Shown here piece after piece: positions 1-9,920 of a DNA stretch of 64,000 nucleotides. Under the pieces are notes generated by a model, which did not search any database, had not been told where the DNA came from, and saw only the letters and a program-made list of their open reading frames with translations. The DNA lies in assembly GCA_016648135.1 (NCBI GenBank), contig JADDOH010023189.1, forward strand, positions 38,165-102,164. Direction: 5' to 3'. Each line of letters begins with the position of its first letter. Positions within the stretch are counted from its first letter, which is position 1. A program made the translations under genes and the position numbers. The DNA comes from Agrypnia vestita (Eukaryota; Arthropoda; Insecta; Trichoptera; Phryganeidae).

Positions 1-66
1 ATGTTTAAGAGATTTCATCACCCTGGGAATGTAAAATTTAGACACATTTTTTACAAAGACGTGATT

Positions 67-998
67 TTTTTTATTGGTACTTATTAAGGTACATATTAAA
101 CCATTTATAAAAACATTTTTGAAAAAAAATGGTCACTTTATGTCTATGCTTCTGTGGAGCTCCTCCTCCATGACTGATAATGCAACTTTCCACATGGCAA
201 GCTCGATCGAGACAGAAAAGAAGATCATCTACTTATTTTCAATGATGAATATGGATTTTTTATTCCAATAAACCATTTTTTTTATTTAATTTTTTTTTTC
301 AAATTGCTCACAATAGGCATCATGACAGTATTAAAGAATTAAAGAATAAGTGATTTTAGAGAAGAAAATATTTTGAAAGGATTCTAAAAAATGATCCAGT
401 TTTAATATACACATTGAGATTAATAAGATTTTCAATAAAATAAAAGTATAAAATTGTGCAATCCGCCATTTTAACTGAAACACCGGTCAGAGCGAATGAT
501 GTCACGCCTCAGTACCCATCACTGTGTCTTTGAACCGTTGCCATAGACACAATGCAATGTTTACTGAGGCTTGACATCACATAGACGAAATGAGAGCTGC
601 GGGCGTTTTTGCGCAAAATTAAAAATATGTAAATAATAATAATGCAATTATTTGCATAAAAACTTATTTTATTACTAAAATAATGTTATTTTCGGTAATA
701 GTGGACGTGTACCTTCATTATAGAAGGTTATTTCAAAATCTGTAATCATGTCTATTTTACAAAAAAAGTTTTTTTTCCGAATGGGATATGCTACATCGTA
801 AATATTTCATTTCTTAATAAGTACCTGATTTTCTTTTCTGTTGTTAACAAACATGTACCGGGGAAGGTTGTATGATAGTCACAAAGGAGGAGCTCCACAG
901 AAATAAACATGACATGGTCTTTATGTTTTTTTTTTCAAAAATTTTACAATAAATGATTGTTTATATGTAGGTACATACTTTAATAAGTGCCAGTAAAA
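67..998. repeat. Foldback element with about 110-bp imperfect terminal inverted repeats
   Basis: The left arm (about 67-175) is mirrored by the right arm (about 886-998). Both carry the shared block CTGTGGAGCTCCTCC and an AT-rich outer part ending in GGYACTTATTAA. The interior (321-765) is an independent repeat unit found again at 52456-52885 in the same orientation. No transposase coding is visible, so this is a non-autonomous element. Its superfamily is not recognised. The short ORFs across it look like chance ORFs. Confidence 0.65.
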
Positions 999-2212
999 AA
1001 TTGAAATAATTAATCTTCAAAAAAATTCCCAATTTTCTTCCCAAATTCCCCTAAATTTTATTCTCCTAGGGTGGTATAATCCCTTAGATGTCCTGAACTT
1101 ATAATGGAAATGTAATAGCTCATTAAACTATTTGTTAAATGTAGAATCTATTAATTTTAAATACCAGCAATGTTTGTAGTTTGTACAGATATATATTCCA
1201 CAAGATTCTTAGTTTTTTGATATTAATAATAATTCCCGATCCGGCTGTTTAATTTGGTTTTTTTAGCTGGGAAATTGAATGAAGTTATGGATGTTACACA
1301 AAGTTACGGACGGACAGACAATGAAATTATTATGTTTAATAAAGGTCAAAAGTAATTTACAATCCAAATCTTGCCAAAATATTATAAAATAGTTTTTTAG
1401 TGAAACCACGTTCTGTTTGTAAAATTGCAATTTATAAAAATGTCCTTTATTCTTGATAATTAAAACAAATTTATAAATATACATAAAAATTTATCTATTG
1501 AACAAATAGTCATTGCAGGTCCATATTTCTATTTATTAATGAACATACAACTGAAATAAATACATGTCTAATTAAAAAGTTGCACGTACATATATGCATA
1601 TAGGTCAAAATTTGACAATAATCTACAGGTGAACATGACATGGTTAAAGCAGTCTATACCTCTTTCCATTTAAGAAAGACGAATCAGTATGTGTAAGCTG
1701 TGCGTACTACACACAATAAAACAATATGCCTCGTGTGCATGGCTTACACCTACCATGTAATTCGATTGTTTTTCTTAAATGGAAAGAAGTCTAGCTACAA
1801 TAGGAAGATCTTGAGTATTTTCCCTGGTGGGGAATATATTTTTTCAATAGATATATTTTTCTTTGCAAGCGGTTTATCTAACTTATTTTAATAACTCTAA
1901 AATAATATATTTGCGATGATGACATGTATGGATGACAATGAGATCCATAAAAATGGAAAATCGATTTATAAAATATTTAAATATTTTTTGGTTTTTAGAT
2001 AATTTTTAACGATACATAATTACAATAATATTGTGATTATAATAAACTGAACTACGTAATATAAGTGAGATTGAGTTTAAGGTCAAAGATAAAAACACTT
2101 TATGCATGTACTAATCAACATCGGTTTACATCATATTTATGCGTAATTACAATTGATATTAATAATTTACTTAAAATAATATGTACAAAATGTTTTAATC
2201 ATAATTTGTAAA
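999..2212. other. Intergenic stretch without a recognised gene
   Basis: AT-rich DNA. It holds one hairpin-type inverted repeat (about 1666-1793) built on the arm TTTCCATTTAAGAAAGACGA and its complement. Near 1290-1335 is a short segment with GACGGACAGACA, resembling the 3' tails of insect LINE elements. No credible exon was seen. Confidence 0.5.
1666..1793. repeat. Short hairpin MITE-like inverted repeat
   Basis: The arm near 1668-1690 (CTTTCCATTTAAGAAAGACG) is complementary to 1764-1788, with about 75 bp between them. No target-site duplication could be assigned. It is non-coding. Confidence 0.45.
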
Positions 2213-3760
2213 CTAAGTCAATTCTGCGCTCCATTTAAAATTAAATATAGGATAGGATTGCTGAGCTTTGTGATCTGAATCAAATTTTTTCATCAACTGT
2301 AGCAGCTTTTCATACACAAGAGTGGGAGCATCAACGCCCCATATGAAATCCAAATGATTAAACTCTCTCATGGGAACCTGATAGTACTCAATGGGATTTA
2401 GGAGCTTCCCGTAAAGTAACTGCGAATCTTGAAGACTGCTTAGCCAATCATTAGCTGAACAAATAAGGGCAATAGGTAAAGTTATTTTGTCAATTGGATA
2501 TTCTGGCGGAGTGCTTTGTCCATAAAGTACAAGATTTTCTTTAGCTCCATAATCGAAGCGTTGAAACCTTCCACCGTCTCTAATTTCTTGAGCAAAATGT
2601 ACAACGGTTTTCGTGGAAGTACCCGCAGGAGTGTGACTTAATATAATGGGGAAGTTTGCCTGGTCAAATTCTTTCTCATCGAAACCGGCGAGGATAAATA
2701 AAGCATTTCGGCATATTTTTTCACTGTATCGGTTCACCACACAACCGTAACTTGCGAGCCATTTAAATATAATACTTTGTGGGACAAACTCGTCAGCTCC
2801 CAAAAATTCGGCTATCCACTCGATGTTATTCGCATATGGGGCAAGCATTTTAATAGGACTTTTCACTGATGTCATGAACGCTACCGGCGCCATAGAAAAC
2901 GCGGCTTTCAGCTTACTGTTGTATTCCGGACGTGTCGAAAGTAGCGCAAATAACGCCGTGGAGCCCATGGAATGTCCAACGTAAAGTAAATCATTAGATT
3001 TTTTTATAACGTTAATGTAATCTATCATTGCGGGCAGATCATAAATGGCGGAGTCATGCCATGTGAAATTCCAGAAGGCGGCATCTTTCGTACAGAGAGA
3101 GACGTGAGCGCGAGAATATGTGTTGCCTCTGAAGTTACCCATCCACACGTCGTAGCCGGCTTCTGCCAGGATGTACGCAAGACCTCTCTTGGCTCCACTG
3201 GTAACGAAGTTGGATGAGCTCGCTAAAATTCCGTGTTGCAGCAGCACGGCCTGGTGCCCGGCAGAACCGGCGGGAGCTGCTTTGGCGTGTGGAATACGGT
3301 GTAAGGTTAATATGTATCCATCTTCGGTTTTCACTGTGTGTGACTCAGCGGGATAACCGTTCTTGGCTATTAATTGTGCAGTGTCTAAATATATTTCAGG
3401 TGTGAATTTAGTAAATATTTTTGTATTTAAAATATGAACGTGAACACTTTCCACCACTTCTGTTTTAGTATCTTTTACTTTCTGTAAATATTCGTTAAAT
3501 GTCCGAGACACACGTTGACCTGTGTCTGTGATAAAACCGTGTATTCCGTCTTGTATTTCTTCTTTTTTCTTTCTTGCTTCGTCTACATAGCCGTAAATTG
3601 TTTTACCAAAACTTCCAGTTTTTTCTTTAACACTCTCACTTATATCTTTGGTTTTATTGGTTACTATTTCTGTTATGTATTTTGGATGCCATATTGCTAA
3701 AGCATTGCTATTCACTAAATATAAATTTAAAATAATGGTTATTACTAAGCAAAGTTTCAT
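2213..3760 (-). CDS. Acid lipase (lysosomal acid/gastric lipase family), secreted
   Basis: An uninterrupted 515-residue alpha/beta-hydrolase of the acid lipase family (LIPA/LIPF/insect lipase 1 and 3 type), which hydrolyses triglycerides or steryl esters. I start at the ATG at 3760 rather than the in-frame GTG at 3808, because the ATG opens a clean signal peptide (MKLCLVITIILNLYL). The N-terminal lipase block contains NGYPAESHTVKTEDGYIL, followed by LQHG near the oxyanion site. The nucleophile is Ser264 in GHSMGS, with Asp438 in NDWLS and His469 in FNHLDF; all three are intact. Unusually, residues about 25-105 form a charged, helical Lys/Glu-rich segment before the lipase core. A TATA box and initiator lie just upstream. 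The gene is head-to-head with a paralogue at 6709. Family assignment is firm; substrate and compartment are inferred. Confidence 0.93.
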   Translation of the reverse strand: MKLCLVITIILNLYLVNSNALAIWHPKYITEIVTNKTKDISESVKEKTGSFGKTIYGYVDEARKKKEEIQDGIHGFITDTGQRVSRTFNEYLQKVKDTKTEVVESVHVHILNTKIFTKFTPEIYLDTAQLIAKNGYPAESHTVKTEDGYILTLHRIPHAKAAPAGSAGHQAVLLQHGILASSSNFVTSGAKRGLAYILAEAGYDVWMGNFRGNTYSRAHVSLCTKDAAFWNFTWHDSAIYDLPAMIDYINVIKKSNDLLYVGHSMGSTALFALLSTRPEYNSKLKAAFSMAPVAFMTSVKSPIKMLAPYANNIEWIAEFLGADEFVPQSIIFKWLASYGCVVNRYSEKICRNALFILAGFDEKEFDQANFPIILSHTPAGTSTKTVVHFAQEIRDGGRFQRFDYGAKENLVLYGQSTPPEYPIDKITLPIALICSANDWLSSLQDSQLLYGKLLNPIEYYQVPMREFNHLDFIWGVDAPTLVYEKLLQLMKKFDSDHKAQQSYPIFNFKWSAELT

Positions 3761-3826
3761 TATTGAAATTAATTTCGACACTTGTGCATGAAGCCTGTCA
3801 ACCTTCACCAGTGCACACTGGAATGG

Positions 3827-3863
3827 AACTGAACATGAATGGATTTATTGCAGATATTATATA
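3827..3863 (-). promoter_or_regulatory. Core promoter of the minus-strand lipase gene
   Basis: On the minus strand a TATATAA box (3863-3857) stands about 33 nt before an arthropod-type initiator TCAGTT (3832-3827). This spacing is canonical and predicts a start near 3830 and a 5' UTR of about 70 nt ahead of the ATG at 3760. The transcription start itself is inferred. Confidence 0.55.
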
Positions 3864-4121
3864 GTGTGTGTGGGTATACTATCTTGTATACATATCTATT
3901 ACAATTTGAATCATTTTAAAATTGATAGTTATCTATAAAATATTTTTTCATTTGATAAGAAATACATAAACTATTATTTACAAGTTTGTAATTACATATT
4001 ACAACTTATAGATGTTACATCATCAAATGAGTAATAATGGTGAGTAATTATTATGATTTTAATGTAAATACATAAATATATTTTGAAAATGATTGTCAGA
4101 AAAATAAAATATCATGATGCT

Positions 4122-4246
4122 CGGCTATTGATCTGGTGGTTGGTGATTTGAGCCACAAACAAGTTAGTCCTATATTCTTAGCACAAGTATTTAGCTTAGT
4201 TTGAAAGTATGTAGTTAGAATATTGATGCGACACACATCCCATGCT
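4122..4246 (+). repeat. SINE-B fragment (3' body, tRNA head degraded)
   Basis: The segment with AAGTTAGTCCTAT, TAGCACAAGTATTTAGCTTA and ATATTGATGCGACAC matches the body of the tRNA-derived repeat seen at 12752-12930, 35578-35737 and 48036-48186. The promoter-like head is largely unrecognisable here. Confidence 0.5.
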
Positions 4247-4523
4247 CGCATCTCTTTTTTGAAAAAAAAATTGAAATTGATTGAATGCATTGAATTGAAT
4301 GAATTGCATGCTCTTCAACGTCTGCAGTTTAAGATTACCAATAATCTACATCCATATGACAAATAATATAAGCATCTGACATTTGCAAAGTGCTATATGC
4401 AAAATATTAGTTAATTTATATAGGTAACCTCACTTAGGGTGACCTGACATTAAAAAATAAAATAATGTGAAATCATAATAAACTTCATAATGATCATAAA
4501 AAAATAAATAATCATAAAAAATA

Positions 4524-5141
4524 CAGTTAAACCCCATTAATTCGAACTCGTTTGAAAGTTTGCCATAATTTGAATTTTTTCAAACCCGTAAGTCCCAAAA
4601 ATGTAAAATCCCGATAATTCGAAAACCCCGGTAACTCGTAATTTGAAATAGTTTTTAGCCCATTGCACCATAAATCAATACATTTTAGTTCACATAATTT
4701 GAATTTTTTTTAAATTGTTAAAATTGAGATTTTTAATTTTTTTTTCGCAGAACAGCAGGTATGTCGATATTGGGTACTTAGTAATAGAAATGCCGTGATC
4801 TTTGGATTAGCATAATAAATATTACGTTTTCGAAATGATTTTTGAAGTTTAAAAAAATTGAAAAAAATATTTCCAATTTTTTTTGCAAGCAAGAACAACA
4901 AATATGTCAATATCGGGTATCTTTGTATTAGCATAATAAATATTACGTTTTAAAAGATTTCTTGAAATATGCAAAAATACAGATATTTTTCACAAAATTA
5001 ATGGCTTTTTTCACGAGTTTTATGATTTCTGGCGAATTTTGCAATCACATTGCGATTTTTTTTTTATACCTATGCGGAACCCCGCTAATTCAAAATTTTT
5101 TTTTTTGGTCCCTTAAATTTCGAATTAACAAGGTTCTACTG
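4524..5141 (+). mobile_element. Pogo/Tigger-like non-autonomous DNA transposon, copy 1
   Basis: The left end CAGTTAAACCCCATTAATTC and right end AATTAACAAGGTTCTACTG form imperfect terminal inverted repeats flanked by TA on both sides, as expected for the Tc1/mariner superfamily. Sub-terminal repeats with GATAATTCGAAAACCCCGG recur inside. No intact transposase is present. Relatives lie at 23527, 25958, 29343 and 54856. The superfamily is inferred from the TIR and the TA duplication. Confidence 0.75.
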
Positions 5142-6708
5142 TATTATGAAAAAATATTGTATATAGGTGTTAACATAAGTTTAGTCCGTTTTTTCCAAAT
5201 GAAGGGCATACAACAAAAAATTTTTTTTGATGCCTCTGCGATAAAACACAGCCAGCCTTGAATCAAATTTCTCCAACCAACTTCGAGCGACGAATGAACG
5301 GAAAGGTCGAAGGTAGGTAATGTTGTCAAAACTGTATTGAGCTGATAATTATTGCAAACAAATAATCACAACTAGAAAATTGAAAATAGTTTGTTAACAG
5401 TTATTTTTTAAGTAATACTACATCCTTGGCTACACAGAAAAACTCCAATCGAAGTTAAATCAACCCGTAACAATCATGAGAGATGGAAATGCTTGTCTCA
5501 CTTGCAACTAGTATTCGACCTTAATCTGGCTTACCTGCAATCAACTCACTTCCCTTCCTCGGTCACTAATTGTGATGGTATTTTGTCCAGTGACACCTTA
5601 ACCATTATTTGAGATTGGTGAATGGTTTTTCGCAATTCAACGGATGACTATCAGTAGGTCAGTATGATTGATGCAATTAGGTACAGATCTCAAATAACTA
5701 TACCATGTGTAAAAGTAACGGTTTTGACCATCGCTTATTTTAATTATAATTAAAATCATATTGAATATTAACAATTAATTAGCTTTGATAAAATTGATTA
5801 AATATAAGATGATTATAACCTTGCAGAAAATTGAAAATTAATTTTTTTACAAGGTTTTAATTATTTTGTTTGACTTGTTAAAGGAAATGAATTTTTAATA
5901 TTCAATATAAATTACTTACAGAAAATAAGTTCGAAATATTGATAAAAAAATGCAGTCGCTTACCTACATAACTATTGATATTAGGACATTGCTTGAACAT
6001 TTTTGACTTATAATTTAGGCCTAGCCTTGATCATCACATGATTAACATTAATTATAGTAATAACTGTAGAGAATAGTTACTATTCTACTCATGCTCTGCA
6101 ATTTTTTTTTTGCTCCCTAGTAAGCCTAGATGAATACTAAAGTATCGGCACACAAATAATGCTATGAATTGTTAACATAGATCATATCCTTCTGGCGCCT
6201 TCATTCTTATCATAACCTACTTCCATTAATTTACTTTTATTTATGATAGTATATGTTTTAATTAATTTACATTAATTAAAACATATTCCATCCACATTGG
6301 TATTATTTTTTTATTCAATATATTTATTTTGTTATTTTTCAATAAATCAGTACTCAGAATATATTTAGTAGAAAAAGTGAGTGGTCGCCTTACTCCTAAC
6401 TGCATGAGTATATGTGTACACACTACCCACTAGATCAATATTATGATACGCTTGATAACCTTTGAACCTTGTCTATGTCATGACAGATCTAGCAAAAGAC
6501 ATACTCCTTTTTTTTGGTATCACTGCAGAATTAATCATTCTGTGATGACTCTTACTTGATTCATTATTGTAACAGTATTTTTATTAGATTAGTTTCTCTA
6601 CTTCAGCTCATTATCCAGTTGATCTCTGACTGGGCCAAAGCTTGTTATTGTACGTGAATCACCTCTCAGCATTAATAAAAAAATATTTGTTGTGTCTAAA
6701 AATTTAAA
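5142..6708. other. Intergenic spacer between the head-to-head lipase genes
   Basis: No exon is recognised. At 5800-6030 there is a partial copy of the foldback family containing GAACATTTTTGAC and AACTATTGATATTAGG. The last few hundred bases should contain the promoter of the plus-strand lipase, but I could not place a TATA box with confidence. Confidence 0.45.
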
Positions 6709-8130
6709 ATGTTGATTTCATGGAGTGTATTTTTAATATTTAATTTTCTACGCATAAATTGTCAAATTGAAGAAACGTGGAATTTTACAAAACATAGGAA
6801 CAATACGAAATCTGTCAGTGATGTCCAAATACAGGAAGACATAATTAGTAATACAATTGATGAATCTACACCGCTGATTCAATTACCAATAACAAATGGA
6901 AATTACAGGACTAATAGTACATTCAGTGAGCATTTATCTAAACTAAATTATGAGGGAATAAACAAGATGGATAATTTTAACACAAAAACTGGACATAATT
7001 ATGATCCGGATGCATATTTAGATACAGTTCAACTTATAGCAAAAAATGGTTATCCTGCAGAATCACACACAGTTAAAACGGAAGACGGCTACTTGCTGAC
7101 TATGCACCGCATTCCACACGGCATAAATTCCACCGATTCCAGCCGCCAACCTGTTTTCCTGCAACATGGACTTTTGGGAAGTTCTTCTAATTTCGTTACA
7201 AGCGGGGCAGAAAAGGGGCTTGCATACCTTTTAGCCGATTCAGGCTACGATGTGTGGATGGGGAATTTTAGAGGAAATACATATTCCTGCGCTCACATCA
7301 CTCTCTCTGTTAAGGACAGTGCGTTCTGGAAATTCACCTGGCATGAAAGTGCTGTTCATGATTTACCAGCGATGATTGATTACGTAAATAAATATAAAAA
7401 TACAACTAATGAAATACTTTACATTGGTCACTCCATGGGAACTACAACTCTGTTTGCACTGCTGTCGACTCGTGTAGAATATAATGACAAGTTGAAAGCG
7501 GCTTTTACTCTGGCCCCTGTAGCCTACATGACGGCAATCAGAAGCCCGATAAAGCTGTTGGCTCCGTTTGCTGATGACATTGAATGGATTGCTGAGTATC
7601 TAGGTGCCAATGACTTTTTTCCGCAGAATGTTATTTTTAAGTGGTTAGGAAATGAAATTTGTGAAATAAATCATTACAGCAACGAAGTATGTCTAAACAT
7701 AATGTTCCTTTTTGCCGGATATGATGAGAAAGAATTCAATCAAAAAATTTTTGAAGTTATTTTAAGTCATACACCTGCGGGTACATCAACGAGGACCGTA
7801 GTGCATTTTGCTCAAGAGATAAGGAATCATGGAAAGTTTCAACAATTTGATTATGGCTCTGAAACAAATATAAAAATTTATGGACAGAAAACACCACCGG
7901 AATATCCCGTTTCCAAGATAACTCTACCGATAGCCTTGTTTTGTGCTGATAATGATTGGCTTTCAGGAATGGCAGATTCAAAGAAACTTTACCGACAGCT
8001 CAAGAATCCCATCGAGTATTACGAGGTGCCGATGAAAGATTTCAATCATTTGGACTTCTTGTGGGCAATAGATGCACCTACACTAGTTTACAATAAGTTA
8101 TTGGAATTACTTAGTCAGTATAAAATCTGA
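6709..8130 (+). CDS. Acid lipase (lysosomal acid/gastric lipase family), second paralogue
   Basis: A single-exon gene for a 473-residue secreted acid lipase. The start ATG opens a signal-like segment (MLISWSVFLIFNFLRINC) followed by a polar, N-glycosylation-rich linker (several NxT/S) up to about residue 100. The lipase core then begins with NGYPAESHTVKTEDGYLL. The catalytic triad is visible: Ser242 in GHSMGT, Asp416 in NDWLS and His447 in FNHLDF. The block PVFLQHGLLGSSSNFV matches the oxyanion region. The core is strongly similar to the minus-strand lipase at 2213-3760, but the N-terminal linker is unrelated, so the pair probably arose by duplication and inversion. A possible polyadenylation signal AATAAA lies at 8484-8489. 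The enzyme class is secure; whether it acts in the lysosome, gut lumen or haemolymph is not shown. Confidence 0.93.
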   Translation: MLISWSVFLIFNFLRINCQIEETWNFTKHRNNTKSVSDVQIQEDIISNTIDESTPLIQLPITNGNYRTNSTFSEHLSKLNYEGINKMDNFNTKTGHNYDPDAYLDTVQLIAKNGYPAESHTVKTEDGYLLTMHRIPHGINSTDSSRQPVFLQHGLLGSSSNFVTSGAEKGLAYLLADSGYDVWMGNFRGNTYSCAHITLSVKDSAFWKFTWHESAVHDLPAMIDYVNKYKNTTNEILYIGHSMGTTTLFALLSTRVEYNDKLKAAFTLAPVAYMTAIRSPIKLLAPFADDIEWIAEYLGANDFFPQNVIFKWLGNEICEINHYSNEVCLNIMFLFAGYDEKEFNQKIFEVILSHTPAGTSTRTVVHFAQEIRNHGKFQQFDYGSETNIKIYGQKTPPEYPVSKITLPIALFCADNDWLSGMADSKKLYRQLKNPIEYYEVPMKDFNHLDFLWAIDAPTLVYNKLLELLSQYKI

Positions 8131-9920
8131 AAGTAATAATTAAAATATAGAACTGTGAGCATATTGAGACATTTTTCTAACTTGGTTGTTATATGATTAT
8201 TTGAATTATATGAATTATATGAAATTATATGAAGAAGAAAATATTTATTCATGTTAGAAAATATATTTTCGAATTCTCATACGCTTTCTATTATTCTGGC
8301 ACATGTACAAACATTTCATTCATCTGTCCTTAGAAAAAATATACAGCAACATAAACTTGCTTCCGGGAGCTTCATGTCTTTTAATCAATCCATATGTACC
8401 TATTACTCCTACTGAGTAGTGGAAAAGTTTTTTTTTTATTGAAAATGCTGCCTGATTCTCTCTCCAGTATGGTTTTCAGAATTAATAAAGAATATATTTT
8501 GTTTTACAGTGAAGTAATATTTTTTATACTTCCATTTTTTATTTTTATTTATTTATCCTCAAATCCATAAGCCAGTAAAAGTTAGATTTTTACAACTCTC
8601 TTACTATAATACAATGTTAAAAGAATACACAAATTACATTATTCAGTAAGCTTAAGAGTTTTTTGATAGTTATTTAAGTCTTAGGTTTGAACGATTAAAG
8701 CCATCATTTCTCTGAACACCATCTACCTAAATATGGAGCTACACTGCTACAGGCTACACCGCTTTGTCAAAATCAATGATATTCACTTTGACACTTCTAT
8801 TGTATACTTTCAAGATATTGAAACAAAAGATATTCCAGCAAAAACCTTCACAATTACCAATATTTGTTAACTTGGAAAAATATTTTATTTATATTACATT
8901 TTATTATATAAATAGGTGCAGGACACTTGCAATAACTTTGTCATTTTTTATAAATACAAGTTAAAATATATGTAGACTCCTACACGTGGTGCTTTGTTTA
9001 AATATTAATTATAAATAAGTTGTTGATGCAAGTAGGTATTTGCAAGTTTTACAGTTGACATTAAATGGGTATATGATGCAGAGCCTGGGATATCTGGGCT
9101 TATACCTAAAGGGTGAATGTTGTTTGTGAAAGTGTTTCTTTTGTGATTACCTAGTACCGTTGGTGTAATCCCAATTATAATAATTTCGTTATCTGTCTGT
9201 CTGTCCATCCGTCCATCTGTCTGTCCGCGTAACTTCATATAACATCCGTAATTTTGTTCGAATTCATGGCAAAAAAACAAATTAAAAACGGTCGCAGATG
9301 GGGCTTCCTGGGCAACCAAACTCGAACGCCGAGACTTACGGAAGATGCCACCACTGTATATTTTTGTGTGAGTTGTTTGAAAAATAGACTACATATTATG
9401 TTAAACTTAGCAAGGACGCGAACAATTGATTAATAAACGATATCTTCACAACCTGAGGCATCTTCTGCTGTATAGTGATAAGAGTATCTGACTCCCACCC
9501 CCGGGGAGCTCTGGTTCGATTCCCGGTATCGGAATTTTTTTCTCATTTTATTTATAATATTAATTTTTTCGTTTTTTTTTTTCAAAAATTTAATTAAATT
9601 TTTTTAGAAAATTTTTAAGAATTTTTTTAAATAAAATAAATAAATTCTTATTCCTTAGAAACCGAAATGTAAAAGTCCCGTCATTTTTGTTACAGTTAGT
9701 TACACCGGGTTACAGTTAGTTTAAAAATTTATAATTGCTTTTACTTTCAGGGATTCAGGACAAAATCACAATAAATTAAAATAGAAATAGGGGTCGGGGA
9801 ATTTTCCCCACATTGGGGATTATTTTATTAACGATGGCAGCACTGCCATAGCTGTCAATTTGTCTATTTTGGACAAATAATAACCTATACTCGATTCTGA
9901 CAAATTTATAAGCTTTTAAA
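8131..9920. other. Intergenic stretch, repeats only
   Basis: AT-rich spacer. Near 9185-9235 is a run of CTGTCTGTCTGTCCATCCGT, a LINE 3'-tail-like tract. At about 9472-9535 is a tRNA-derived segment whose B-box-like GGTTCGATTCCC is intact. No exon is recognised before SMIM20 at 9921. Confidence 0.5.
9472..9545 (+). repeat. tRNA-derived SINE head (third SINE type)
   Basis: The segment AGTGATAAGAGTATCTGACT followed by GGTTCGATTCCCGG resembles a tRNA A and B box arrangement, trailed by T-rich sequence. It cannot be folded into a full mature tRNA, so I treat it as a SINE or degenerate tRNA relic rather than a gene. Confidence 0.4.

Noticed and set aside
3171..3405. Plus-strand ORFs inside the first lipase
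   Set aside because: Antisense shadows of the conserved lipase frame.
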